Assembly (NCBI GenBank): GCA_007695035.1
Contig: REEO01000036.1
Coordinates: 1-64,000 of the forward strand
Source: Saprospirales bacterium
GTDB lineage: Bacteria; Bacteroidota; Bacteroidia; Chitinophagales; Saprospiraceae
Length of the DNA stretch: 64,000 bases
Reading direction: 5' to 3'
Under the pieces are notes generated by a model. It was not told where the DNA came from and ran no database searches. It saw only the letters and a list, made by a program, of their open reading frames with translations. The position numbers and the translations under genes are program-made. Position 1 is the stretch's first letter; the number at the start of each line of letters is the position of its first letter. Below are positions 26,182 through 35,157 of the stretch, one piece after another.

Positions 26182-26790
26182 GTGTTGAGCAAGTATGCAT
26201 TGAAAGTGGGGGTTACGGGTGGTATCGGCTCGGGTAAAACCACCGTCTGCAGGATTTTTGAATCCTTGGGAGTGCCCGTGTATTACGCCGATGATCGCGC
26301 CCGGACACTGCTCAATACCGATGCGGATATTCACCGTGGTTTGAAGTCGATTTTTGGTGAGCGGGTGTTTGGAGCAGATGGCCGCCCGGACCGGAAGTAC
26401 ATAGCCTCTGTGGTTTTTGAGGATAAGGAAAAGCTCGCAAAACTCAATAAACTGATTCATCCGGCAGTGGGTGCCGATTGGGAAGCCTGGTACAGCCGAA
26501 TAAAAGCGGATTATCCCTATGTTTTGAAAGAGGCAGCGCTGTTGTTTGAATCGGGTTCTTACCGGAATCTGGACAGGGTAATCTGTGTAGCTGCTCCGGA
26601 ATCGCTGCGGATTGAACGGGTGGTGAAAAGAGACGGTGTGGATGAAGCGGCTGTCCGCTCACGGATGAAGAATCAACTCAATCAGGATATGAAAATTTCT
26701 CTGTCCCATCACCTCATTAAGAACGATGGAACTTTGAGCCTGATTAAACAAGTCGTATCATTGCACCGCCAATTGAGCAAGGGAGGGTGA
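26182..26790 (+). CDS. coaE: Dephospho-CoA kinase
   Basis: The enzyme phosphorylates the 3'-hydroxyl of dephospho-CoA in the last step of coenzyme A synthesis. The sequence shows the P-loop VGVTGGIGSGKTTVCRIF at the N-terminus, the substrate motif VYYADDRAR, RKYIASVVFEDKEKLAKLNKLIHPAV, and a final ..LI.NDGTL..L..QV segment. With the GTG at 26182 (or TTG at 26185) it has about 202 residues, the usual length. The longest frame would add 48 residues that overlap the YigZ gene and have no family match. The promoter at 26154 supports the short form. Confidence 0.93.
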   Translation: MLSKYALKVGVTGGIGSGKTTVCRIFESLGVPVYYADDRARTLLNTDADIHRGLKSIFGERVFGADGRPDRKYIASVVFEDKEKLAKLNKLIHPAVGADWEAWYSRIKADYPYVLKEAALLFESGSYRNLDRVICVAAPESLRIERVVKRDGVDEAAVRSRMKNQLNQDMKISLSHHLIKNDGTLSLIKQVVSLHRQLSKGG

Positions 26791-26861
26791 TCTTCCGAAA
26801 TAGCCCGGATTTGTTATAATAATTGGGCGTTTAATTCATTACAAAGAACTAAAAAGAGACA

Positions 26862-28145
26862 ATGGGAAACAGTACAGCAACCGGAAAAGTGACCAGCAGG
26901 GAATTGATTGAAATAGAGTACCGCCACGGCGCCCACAATTACAAACCTCTGCCGGTAGTGCTTTCTCGCGGAGAGGGGATATATGTTTGGGATGTAGAGG
27001 GAAAAAAGTACATTGACTTCCTATCTGCATATTCTGCTGTCAACCAGGGACATTGTCACCCTCGTATAGTGAGCGCCCTGATCGATCAGGCGGGCAAGCT
27101 CACCCTCACCAGTCGCGCATTTCACAACGATGTACTGGGCCCCTTCGAGAAGTTTGCAACTGAATTTTTTGGCTACGACAAATTGCTACCCATGAATACC
27201 GGTGTGGAAGCAGTGGAAACAGCCATCAAACTCTGTCGGAAATGGGCGTACCAGAAAAAAGGTATAGCAGAAAACGAAGCGCGAATCGTATTTGTCGAGC
27301 GAAATTTCCACGGCAGGACTATGGGGGCTATTTCTGCCAGCACCGATCCTGTGGCTCGAAAAGATTTCGGTCCTTACGTGCCCGGATACGACATCATCCC
27401 TTATGACGACATCCCCGCATTGGAAAAAGCACTTGAAAACCCCAATGTAGCCGGATTCCTTTTTGAACCTATTCAGGGCGAGGCCGGGGTAGTGGTCCCC
27501 TCGGAAAATTACCTCACTGATGCCTACCGACTCTGCAAGGAAAAAAATGTACTCTTTATCGCAGATGAGGTGCAGACAGGTATCGCCCGGACGGGAAAAC
27601 TCCTCGCGACCTGCGGAAACTGCAACTGTCAAAATCCCTGCGAGAACCAATACGAAACCCGACCCGATATTCTGATCCTCGGTAAGGCGATATCCGGCGG
27701 TGTTTTTCCCGTATCTGGTGTATTGGCAGACGACGAGATCATGCTTTGTATCAAGCCGGGTGAACACGGAAGTACTTTTGGAGGAAATCCCCTCGGAAGC
27801 AGAGTAGCCATGGCAGCTCTTGAAGTCATACGCGATGAAAAACTGGCTGAAAATGCAGAGCTAATGGGCAGGGAATTTCGCCGCCGAATGCAGGCCCTGG
27901 TCGACAAGTACGACCTCTTTAAACTCGTTCGCGGCAAAGGGCTTCTCAATGCCGTGGTGATTAATGACAGCCCGGACAGCAAGACTGCGAGTGATTTTTG
28001 TGAAGAAATGGCGAAAAACGGTCTGCTTGCCAAACCTACTCACGGGAATATAATTCGCTTCGCCCCACCCCTGATCATCAATGAGTCCCAGATGAAAGAG
28101 GCTTGCGATATTATTGAGAGAACGGTCCAGGAATTTAAACACTGA
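26862..28145 (+). CDS. rocD: Ornithine--oxo-acid aminotransferase with a cysteine-rich insertion
   Basis: This 427-residue class III PLP transaminase converts ornithine and 2-oxoglutarate to glutamate semialdehyde and glutamate. Family landmarks are [67 protein letters not shown], and the PLP lysine (Lys275) in [15 protein letters not shown]. Between the ARTGK loop and the lysine strand there is an extra cysteine-rich segment, [10 protein letters not shown] (residues 251-260), absent from human or Bacillus enzymes. I recall similar inserts from other Bacteroidota. Four cysteines in ten residues could bind a metal or form disulfides near the active site. Confidence 0.93.
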   Translation: MGNSTATGKVTSRELIEIEYRHGAHNYKPLPVVLSRGEGIYVWDVEGKKYIDFLSAYSAVNQGHCHPRIVSALIDQAGKLTLTSRAFHNDVLGPFEKFATEFFGYDKLLPMNTGVEAVETAIKLCRKWAYQKKGIAENEARIVFVERNFHGRTMGAISASTDPVARKDFGPYVPGYDIIPYDDIPALEKALENPNVAGFLFEPIQGEAGVVVPSENYLTDAYRLCKEKNVLFIADEVQTGIARTGKLLATCGNCNCQNPCENQYETRPDILILGKAISGGVFPVSGVLADDEIMLCIKPGEHGSTFGGNPLGSRVAMAALEVIRDEKLAENAELMGREFRRRMQALVDKYDLFKLVRGKGLLNAVVINDSPDSKTASDFCEEMAKNGLLAKPTHGNIIRFAPPLIINESQMKEACDIIERTVQEFKH

Positions 28146-28603
28146 TGCAACCCACGGGTAATTAGCAAATAGCCATCAACCTATTGTTTCACGCATAAAG
28201 CCCATCCCTAAAAGTTGAGAAACAATGGGATGGGGCGGGGTGGTATGCCCTGGTAGATTCTCTGAATCGGCATCCCTTAGAAAGTATGGTGCTGAAAACC
28301 AATAGGCTGTGCACGAGAAAGCTGGCCTTCTAACACAAACCCATAAGCAAACTCACCTTTTCGAACTGGCGCTGGAAAAAAATTCCAACTGCCACACCTG
28401 ATATAAAGTTGGGAGAAAGGTATTTTAGAGACACGACAACCACTTTTCTGCAATCATCCCAAAAACTGGACCAGGCCAATTCTGTAATAAACTTTTCTTA
28501 AATAGCTAATATATTAAAAATAATCGTAATTTAGTGGCAATATTTGCGGTGACCGGAAGGTTATCCGGTAGTTTTAAGCAATTACTAAATCAGGAACTGC
28601 GCA
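28146..28603. other. Intergenic region with interlocked inverted repeats
   Basis: The 458 bases downstream of rocD and upstream of the TPR gene hold no convincing open frame. The only structure noticed is the interlocked pair of inverted repeats at 28183-28234, listed separately. No exact TAnnTTTG element was found directly before the TPR gene. Confidence 0.5.
28183..28234. other. Two interlocked 8-bp inverted repeats (pseudoknot-like)
   Basis: ATTGTTTC (28183-28190) is complementary to GAAACAAT (28219-28226). CCCATCCC (28201-28208) is complementary to GGGATGGG (28227-28234). The arms alternate, which is the topology of a pseudoknot rather than nested hairpins. The site is 37 bases after the rocD stop. 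A chance origin is possible. Confidence 0.35.
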
Positions 28604-31600
28604 ATGAAGGGGAAAACAATATTGGCTATCACCATACTGTGGCTTGCGGGCGGTTTGGTATTCGGGCAGAAAACGGCCTTGTTTACTGATACGGAGAGGC
28701 ATTTTAACAAGGGATTGGAATACTATGAAAAGGGGCTCTTTGGAGCGGCCATTCACGAATTCAGGATGGCATTGAACAAGGATTTTCCCATTCACAGGGA
28801 GGCTTCCTCGGTGGTTGAGGCGAAGGCAAAACTAATGAAAGCTGCCTGTTTGATAAGAATGGACATTCCTGAGGGAGAGCAGATGATGGCCGTTTTTCTC
28901 AGAGAAAATCCCAACAATCCGGTGGCCACCCAGGGGATAATAGAAATAGGGAACTACCATTACAACAGCGGGGACTACGATAAAGCCATTCGGTTTTACG
29001 AGATGGTCAGATTGCACGATTTGCCCGATGAGATGCGTGCGGAGGTTATTTTCAAAACGGGATACAGCTACTTCGCCCTTCAGGATTTTCAGCCTGCAAT
29101 GAGCGCTTTTTCTCCCCTTCTTGAGGAGCGCACCATGTATTATTATCCCGCCAATTACTATTACGCCATGAGTGCGTGGTACACAGGCCAGCGTCAGCGC
29201 GCCCTTGAGCATTTTGAAAGGGTGGAATCTTCCGCCTACTACAATCAGTTGGTGCCGTATTATATTGGAGCTATTTATTTTACCGAAGAAGACTTCGACG
29301 GTGTTATAGACTTTTTGACTCCTTACGTGGAGGAAGGAGATATCAGGTACAGCGATGACATACATCTCGTATTGGGGCAGTCGTGGTTTGAGCGGGAGAA
29401 TTATGAAAATGCAGCCACTCATCTGAAAAAAGCGGTGGAGGCAGGCAATGAACAGGACCGCGGAATTCGCTATCAACTCGGATATTCCCTGCATCAGACC
29501 GACCGGTGCAAAGAGGCCATCCCTCACTTGCAGTTTCTTACCACCGAGTCAGATGCTATGAGTCAAAACGCCAATTTTTTCCTCGCGGAGTGTTATTTGA
29601 ATGTGGGGGATAAGGAGTCTGCCAGAAATGCCTTTGCCAATGCGGTTCGAATAGATTACGATAAGGATGTGGTAGAAGAGGCGAGATTTAATTACGGAAA
29701 GCTCAGTGCCGAGATGGGCTACGACAGACAGGCAGTCAACAGCCTGGTCAAATTTGACCCCGGATCGGTTTTTTACGGACAGGCGCAGGAGGTGTTGGGT
29801 GATATTTTGCTAAATACCCGGGATTATGCCCGTGCCATTGAAATAATTGAGGAGATTGATTCGCCGACGCCTGCTATTCGCCGTGCCTATCAGAAGGTGA
29901 CTTTTAGAAGGGGAGTTCAGTTGATGAACGACAACGACCCCGATGTTGCCAGAGATCATTTTGACAAATCACTGGTCAATCCCATTGAATCGGGCATTCG
30001 TGCCCAGGCTTTGTTTTGGAAAGCTGAACTCTCACACAGGGACAACAATTACAGGCAAAGCATCGAAGAATTGAATCAGTACTTTACGGTGGCCAGGACG
30101 GCGGGACAACTGCCCGAGGAAACCTCGGTTCCGGTGGCTAATTACTTGCAGGGATACAATTACCTCAAACTCGAGCGACATGAAGTAGCCCTTGGCTTTT
30201 TTCAGGATGCTGTATCGGATATCCGCCTAAACACCGTGAATTTTACCAGTTCCTACATTCGCAATCTGATATTGAGCGATGCCATGATGAGGGCAGGGGA
30301 TTGCCTTTTTAAAAACAACCGCTACAATCAGGCTCTGAGGTTCTACAACGATGCCATTGAAATGGGGCACAGTGGCTACGATTATGCCATTTTTCAAAAA
30401 GCCCTCATTATGGGACTCACCGAGAAGCCCTTTGAAAAAATTGTCTTGCTGGAGGACCTTTTAACTGGCCATCCGGAATCGGCCTATGCAGACGATGCCC
30501 TCATTCAATTGGCCGTGACTTTTCAGGAACTAAACCGCAGTACGGAAGCGGTTCGGGCTCTGGAGAGGCTGGTGCAGGATTACGGAGAGACTTCTATTTT
30601 GGTGAATCAGGCCCACTTGAGGCTCGGATTAATTCATTACAACGAAGGAGATCTGTCCACAGCCACGCATCACTACAAAGCTGTTTTTGACAGCAATCCC
30701 GATAAGCGTGAGGCACAGGATGCACTGGCGGCACTGGAGGAAATTTATGTAAATGACATGGGTAGGCCGGAGGATTATTTTCGCCTGGTGGAAGAGATTG
30801 GCTTGATTGATTTTTCTGATTTTGCGCGCGATTCTCTGACATTCCGGGCTGCGGAAATACAGTTTATGGAAGGCAATTGCGAACGGGCCATTGCCTCTTA
30901 TACCAATTATATCGAGCAGTTCCCGAGGGGTGTTTTTCTCGTGCAGGCATACTACAATCGAGGGGAGTGTTATTCTATTCAGCGGAGGTGGGATAGGGCG
31001 CTAAACGATTATGAATCGGTTGTGGCGCGAGGCCCCGGCACCTATTACGCCAGAGCGCTGAACAAAGCGGCCACCATCAGTTACCATCACGAAAATGATT
31101 ATCAGCGTGCTTTTAGTCTTTACAAAGACCTTTTGGCCGCCGCCCAGAGTGGTGAACAGCGTTTTGAGGCTTCCCTGGGTGCATTGAGAAGTGCCTACCG
31201 CGCGAGACATGCAGAGGGAGTACTCGAATTTGGTGAGCGCATTTTAGAGGATGAGCGCGCCAGTGAGGAGAACAAAGCCAGTGCGCATTACTACATGGGA
31301 AAAATAAATTTCGACCTCAAGCAATACAGCAGAGCCCTTGAAAATTTCAACCGGGTGACCCGGCTCACCGACAATGTGTATGCTGCAGAGTCCCGGTATA
31401 AAATTTCTCGCATCTATCTTTTACAAAACGAAATTGAACTGGCAGAGGAGTTGGCCAGAACGGCCGTACAGGACAATTCTAACTACCCTTACTGGGTGGC
31501 AAAATCTCTGGTGTTGCTGGCTGATGTGCTGGTGATTCAGGGCGATAATTTCAATGCCCGGGCTGCTCTTTCAGCCGTGGTTGAACATTTTGATGAGGAC

Positions 31601-31732
31601 CCGGAAATTGTAGAAGAAGCTCGCGAAAAACTCAGGCGTATTGAAGCGAAGGACAGGGGAGAATCTGAAGATAGTAGCCGGGAAAGTGAAGAAGAGGAGT
31701 TTATGCCGGAAGAAGCCATTGACGAAGATTGA
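28604..31732 (+). CDS. Large secreted tetratricopeptide repeat protein
   Basis: The protein has a signal peptide (MKGKTILAITILWLAGGLVFGQ) followed by a nearly continuous array of TPR units across about 1000 residues. Examples are EYYEKGLFGAAIHEFRMAL, GDYDKAIRFYEMV, ENAATHLKKAVEAG, NNRYNQALRFYNDAIEMG and KQYSRALENFNRVTRL. The C-terminus is acidic and low in complexity (RGESEDSSRESEEEEFMPEEA). It should lie in the periplasm or attach to the outer membrane and work as a protein-binding scaffold. The following gene is an outer-membrane barrel 75 bases away on the same strand; the pairing of a giant TPR protein with a barrel is common in Bacteroidota. Specific function is unknown. Confidence 0.85.
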   Translation: MKGKTILAITILWLAGGLVFGQKTALFTDTERHFNKGLEYYEKGLFGAAIHEFRMALNKDFPIHREASSVVEAKAKLMKAACLIRMDIPEGEQMMAVFLRENPNNPVATQGIIEIGNYHYNSGDYDKAIRFYEMVRLHDLPDEMRAEVIFKTGYSYFALQDFQPAMSAFSPLLEERTMYYYPANYYYAMSAWYTGQRQRALEHFERVESSAYYNQLVPYYIGAIYFTEEDFDGVIDFLTPYVEEGDIRYSDDIHLVLGQSWFERENYENAATHLKKAVEAGNEQDRGIRYQLGYSLHQTDRCKEAIPHLQFLTTESDAMSQNANFFLAECYLNVGDKESARNAFANAVRIDYDKDVVEEARFNYGKLSAEMGYDRQAVNSLVKFDPGSVFYGQAQEVLGDILLNTRDYARAIEIIEEIDSPTPAIRRAYQKVTFRRGVQLMNDNDPDVARDHFDKSLVNPIESGIRAQALFWKAELSHRDNNYRQSIEELNQYFTVARTAGQLPEETSVPVANYLQGYNYLKLERHEVALGFFQDAVSDIRLNTVNFTSSYIRNLILSDAMMRAGDCLFKNNRYNQALRFYNDAIEMGHSGYDYAIFQKALIMGLTEKPFEKIVLLEDLLTGHPESAYADDALIQLAVTFQELNRSTEAVRALERLVQDYGETSILVNQAHLRLGLIHYNEGDLSTATHHYKAVFDSNPDKREAQDALAALEEIYVNDMGRPEDYFRLVEEIGLIDFSDFARDSLTFRAAEIQFMEGNCERAIASYTNYIEQFPRGVFLVQAYYNRGECYSIQRRWDRALNDYESVVARGPGTYYARALNKAATISYHHENDYQRAFSLYKDLLAAAQSGEQRFEASLGALRSAYRARHAEGVLEFGERILEDERASEENKASAHYYMGKINFDLKQYSRALENFNRVTRLTDNVYAAESRYKISRIYLLQNEIELAEELARTAVQDNSNYPYWVAKSLVLLADVLVIQGDNFNARAALSAVVEHFDEDPEIVEEAREKLRRIEAKDRGESEDSSRESEEEEFMPEEAIDED

Positions 31733-31807
31733 TTACCTGGTTTTTCCGGAAGGTTTGTCTGGTTGAAGCCAGGCCCATTTGAAGTAGGATAGAAAATATT
31801 TTAAAAT

Positions 31808-33424
31808 ATGAAGTACGCAAAGTTCATATGGTTGTTTGCGATGGCGCTGCCACTGAGTTTGGAAGCACAGCAGGAAGACCTGCCCTCCGAGCAAATAGAG
31901 GTGGTTAGGAGTTTTGAGGCGAGGTTGCTGGATGCTGAAAAATTACCCATAAATCCGGGTCCCATTAGAGTGGATACCAGCAGGGAATTGTCGTACACCT
32001 ATCAATTGAATCCCAGGCCCTACGCGATCAGTTACAGCGATCCGGAAATCCGTCCTATTGCGATGAGAAAAGAAACCCTGCCCGATTTTTACAACGGCTT
32101 CCTGCGCATGGGATACGGGGTGCCCAATTCGCCTCTTATGGAGATGGGATACCACTTCAATGAACATAATAATCTGTCACTCGGTATATCGGGACGGCAT
32201 TTGTCTGCCAATGATAAAAGCATTGATGACATGCGATTCAGAGAGACCCACGGAGCTGTTTACGGCCAGTATGTAGTGAGTCCCAACCTCACCATTTCTG
32301 CAGATGCAAGTCTGGATGTAGAGGATTACTATTACTACCCTGTCAATATCCAGGAGTTCCAAATTGATGAAAATATTCTCAAGCGGTACACCAATTTTAA
32401 AGGAGAGGCCACACTCTTTAATTCGGGGCGAAACCGTCACGACATTGATTATTTTGCCAGTTTTAAGATAGACCGATTGACAGACAACAGAGCCACCCGG
32501 GAGAACAACATTTTGCTGCACTTTGGCGGCACCCGATGGATGGGGGGTGAACACCCGTTAAAGTTGGAGATTGGAACCGATTTTACCAACCTGCGCGACA
32601 CCCTCACCCGCAGCCTGAACAACTTTTTCCTCAAGAGTAGTTTCACATACAATGCGGACCGGTTTTCGGCCAAAGGTGGGTTTAACCTGAGTTCAAGCGA
32701 CGATGAGTTCTACTTTTTCCCTGTGGTTGAGCTCAATTACCGCATCTCAGGTCAGTCACTCATTGCTTTTGCCGGTATGGATGGCGACCTTTACAAAAAC
32801 AATTACTCCAATCTATCTTCTTACAATCCATTTATCAACCACAGGCTTGATACGCTTGGCAACACCACTCGTCAGAAAATTTTTGCAGGGATAAAGGGGC
32901 TTTACAAGCAGTATTCATACTCTCTGGAGGCCTCCTATCAGAAAATAGAGCGGATGGCTTTCTACTTGCCCAATGCGGTCCGGTGGTACCTGTTTGACCC
33001 CATTTTCGATGAAACCCAAATCTATTCACTTCAGGCATCCGTTGGAGCCGAAATTTTCGAAGGACTGAGGCTGCAAAGTGAATTCACTTACAATCACTTT
33101 GACAACGAAACCTTGAGGGAGTCCTGGCACGTGCCTTCGCTCATGTGGAGCCTGACCGGCATCTACAGGGATGTGGGTGATCGCCTGCACCTGAGGTCCT
33201 CACTTTTTATCGAGAGTGGAGTTAAATCCCTGAACTTCGAAACCGGTGAGAGTGAAAGGTTGAAGGGCTTATTCGATCTTAATGTCGGAGCGGACTACTA
33301 CATAGCCGAAAATTTTTCCGTCTTCCTGAATGTCCAAAACATTTTCAACAACAAGAGGAAGCGATGGGCCAATTACCGGGGCTACGGAATAAACGGCCAC
33401 GCCGGACTGTTTATCCGCCTTTAA
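31808..33424 (+). CDS. Outer-membrane beta-barrel protein, TonB-receptor-like
   Basis: This 538-residue protein has a signal peptide (MKYAKFIWLFAMALPLSLEAQ) and no plug domain. The mature chain is a succession of amphipathic strands (LRMGYGVPNSPLMEMGYHFNEHNNLSLGISGRHLS, AVYGQYVVSPNLTISADASLDVEDYYYYP). The C-terminus, FSVFLNVQNIFNNKRKRWANYRGYGINGHAGLFIRL, is the terminal-strand pattern of TonB-dependent receptors, with a final aromatic/hydrophobic strand. It probably forms a barrel of about 16-22 strands. It is paired with the large TPR protein gene, suggesting a joint envelope function, which is inference. Confidence 0.82.
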   Translation: MKYAKFIWLFAMALPLSLEAQQEDLPSEQIEVVRSFEARLLDAEKLPINPGPIRVDTSRELSYTYQLNPRPYAISYSDPEIRPIAMRKETLPDFYNGFLRMGYGVPNSPLMEMGYHFNEHNNLSLGISGRHLSANDKSIDDMRFRETHGAVYGQYVVSPNLTISADASLDVEDYYYYPVNIQEFQIDENILKRYTNFKGEATLFNSGRNRHDIDYFASFKIDRLTDNRATRENNILLHFGGTRWMGGEHPLKLEIGTDFTNLRDTLTRSLNNFFLKSSFTYNADRFSAKGGFNLSSSDDEFYFFPVVELNYRISGQSLIAFAGMDGDLYKNNYSNLSSYNPFINHRLDTLGNTTRQKIFAGIKGLYKQYSYSLEASYQKIERMAFYLPNAVRWYLFDPIFDETQIYSLQASVGAEIFEGLRLQSEFTYNHFDNETLRESWHVPSLMWSLTGIYRDVGDRLHLRSSLFIESGVKSLNFETGESERLKGLFDLNVGADYYIAENFSVFLNVQNIFNNKRKRWANYRGYGINGHAGLFIRL

Positions 33425-33738
33425 TCACAAAACAGGGAGATCCACCACGGAGGCATAGAGCTCAGAGAGCCTTTAACTATAATTCAGACTCCAAAGTCCT
33501 GATCGTGAATTTGGTGGGTTTCCCTGGTCGTGGTTTTGGTTTCACGCAGAGGGTTAAGCCACAGGGGTCCTTATCAATTAAATAATACGGGAAAAATATT
33601 GCAATAAGTACAATCCCAGAGAAAGGGTATTATGCAGGCTGTGTTGAGATCGAGACTCAGGTAAACACCCACAGAGTCACAAAATGACCAATTCAATACC
33701 GGAATTCAATCCACCACCAACCATCGTTTAACCCGGCA
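33425..33738. other. Intergenic region with degenerate CACAGAG-type repeats
   Basis: Between convergent genes, several phrases of a degenerate repeat are visible: CCACGGAGGCATAGAGCTCAGAG-like text at about 33444-33467, CACGCAGAGGGTTAAGCCACAG at 33543-33564, and CACCCACAGAGTCACA at 33667-33682. They resemble the dispersed ACCACAGAGGACACAGAG repeats found between genes of many bacteria. No gene is recognisable. Confidence 0.45.
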
Positions 33739-33966
33739 TTAACCATCCGCTACTGCACACTCTGCCAGTTTCACCGGTTCTCCCCACATATTAACTGAGA
33801 CCGAGGGAGGATGTGGCTCGAGCGTGAATCGGATCATCAGTCCGTGTTTTTCAAAGTCGGGGGGGAGGTTGACCGGTTCCAATTTGCGGCCATCGTCTGA
33901 AATGATACCCCAGCCACCCGGGCCAAAGGGCAATTGAACCACCTTTCCTGATAGAAATTTACTCAT
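33739..33966 (-). CDS. Small hypothetical protein coupled to the S24 regulator
   Basis: This 75-residue protein without signal peptide begins MSKFLSGKVVQLPFGPGGWGIISDDGRKLEPVN. The stretch WGIISDDG.K.EP.NLP..F...GL..RF is one I recognise from uncharacterised small Bacteroidota proteins, where it looks like a compact beta-barrel (OB-like) domain. I chose the ATG at 33966 because it overlaps the regulator's stop in an eight-base ATGAGTAA arrangement, implying translational coupling; the longest frame starts 12 codons earlier. A function linked to the regulator, or to the stress it reads, is inference. Confidence 0.6.
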   Translation of the reverse strand: MSKFLSGKVVQLPFGPGGWGIISDDGRKLEPVNLPPDFEKHGLMIRFTLEPHPPSVSVNMWGEPVKLAECAVADG

Positions 33967-34792
33967 TGGGGACTTCATTTTTGCTCCGGACGAGATTTTC
34001 AAGAGATTCGATGAGCTTGGTCTGGCGATTTATAATATCCCGCTGACTTGATATTTGCTCCTGTTGAGCACTGTATCTGGATCGCCCGTGGAAGAAGGAG
34101 GAAATCCGGGTTCTCACGTGCCATATTTCCTTTACTTCGGCAATGTCCATTGTATAGGGTCTGAAAAAATCATTGTCGGAAATGAGTTTTAGGGTGCCAT
34201 CAATGGGTATTTTGTTCTCAATGCGTTTAATCAACACGTCATCACATGTGACTACCACATATACCTGGCCCGACTTGATGGAGTGTTTCCAGTAGAGCGG
34301 TTCTACAATGCTGCAAACTACCTTGTCGCCGTTTTCAAGCACCGGGTCCATGCTGTCACCGGACACATCAAAAGACCTGAAAGTGCCGCCCTTGTATTGA
34401 TAATCCGGCAGGGTGTAGGCGGGTAGTTCGGATTCCATGGTTTTTTCATCCATTCCCGATGCATATCCGGCCTGTGCAGGGACTGGCACATGCACAATGT
34501 TCTCTCTTCCCTGGCTGTCCACCATCAGGGTCACCACCCGGAAATCGCCATTGGCTGACTTGCTGAAAGGATCTCCCTCACCCTTGAAAAGATAGGAGGG
34601 ATTGAGGCTGTAGTGTCCAATTGTTTTGTAAAGCAAATCAATGGTCACATCGCGCCTGCCTTTCATTATTTCACTCAGAGATTGTGGAAGATATTCAACG
34701 GACTTGGCAAACTGCCTGAATGACCGAATCCTTCCCTCTTCCTTTAATCTCCTTATGCACTCCACGTACCTTTGAGAGACCTCGTGCTTCAT
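33959..34792 (-). CDS. XRE-S24 (LexA/CI-like) transcriptional regulator
   Basis: The 277-residue protein has an N-terminal helix-turn-helix (RSFRQFAKSVEYLPQSLSEI, residues 23-42) and a C-terminal S24 domain. The parts needed for self-cleavage are in place: the scissile Ala108-Gly109 in VPAQAGY, the nucleophile Ser147 in VSGDSMDP and the general base Lys189 in VLIKRI. After the peptidase domain there is a coiled-coil-like tail (residues 240-275, QQEQISSQRDIINRQTKLIESLENLV), which LexA lacks. It is probably a repressor removed by cleavage under stress, but such domains in Bacteroidota may instead respond to other cues. An 11-base palindrome lies upstream. Confidence 0.88.
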   Translation of the reverse strand: MKHEVSQRYVECIRRLKEEGRIRSFRQFAKSVEYLPQSLSEIMKGRRDVTIDLLYKTIGHYSLNPSYLFKGEGDPFSKSANGDFRVVTLMVDSQGRENIVHVPVPAQAGYASGMDEKTMESELPAYTLPDYQYKGGTFRSFDVSGDSMDPVLENGDKVVCSIVEPLYWKHSIKSGQVYVVVTCDDVLIKRIENKIPIDGTLKLISDNDFFRPYTMDIAEVKEIWHVRTRISSFFHGRSRYSAQQEQISSQRDIINRQTKLIESLENLVRSKNEVPNE

Positions 34793-35157
34793 AACACATA
34801 TTTTTGTAATGAATAACAGGGGCTAAATTAGTCAAAAACATATTACTGTAATCATATATTTAAAAAAATTTTCATATTTTGATTAACTTTTTCCAAAAGA
34901 TGCCCTAAAACAGGGGATTGTAGGCTGTACATTTTTTGGTGATTTTTCCTAAAAAAGTTTAGGCACTCAGAGAATTATTGTGTGAATGCAGCAATTTTTT
35001 AGAGAAATCCATGAAAGTCTTCGGTTGGAAAGGGCAGTTTTTGGTGAAAGAAAGGGACCAAAAACCCAATAGGAGAAAACAGGGAAAATTTAAAGTAACC
35101 GGAAGGGCTCAAATTGAAGGTAGATGGATGCCAAAAGGTTTTCAGCTTAATTTGGGC
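34793..35157. other. Spacer upstream of the S24 regulator
   Basis: It contains the palindrome at 34842-34852 and a stem CCTAAA/TTTAGG (34948-34963). A 9-bp inverted repeat GTTTTTGGT/ACCAAAAAC (35037-35065) is a possible tpiA terminator but lacks a strong T-run on the minus strand. A plus-strand TATTTTTG at 34799-34806 has no convincing gene in front of it. A lysine-rich plus-strand open frame from 34978 runs into tpiA and is not believed to be a gene. Confidence 0.5.
34842..34852. promoter_or_regulatory. Palindrome ATTACTGTAAT, candidate operator of the S24 regulator
   Basis: A perfect 11-base palindrome lies 50-60 bases before the regulator's start codon. A second GTAAT half-site is at 34806-34810. 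Position and symmetry fit autorepression by a dimeric XRE-S24 protein. Confidence 0.45.

Noticed and set aside
34799-34806. Plus-strand TATTTTTG as a promoter for a gene opposing the S24 regulator
   Set aside because: No believable plus-strand gene follows. The sequence sits in the A+T-rich leader of the regulator, where such matches arise by chance.
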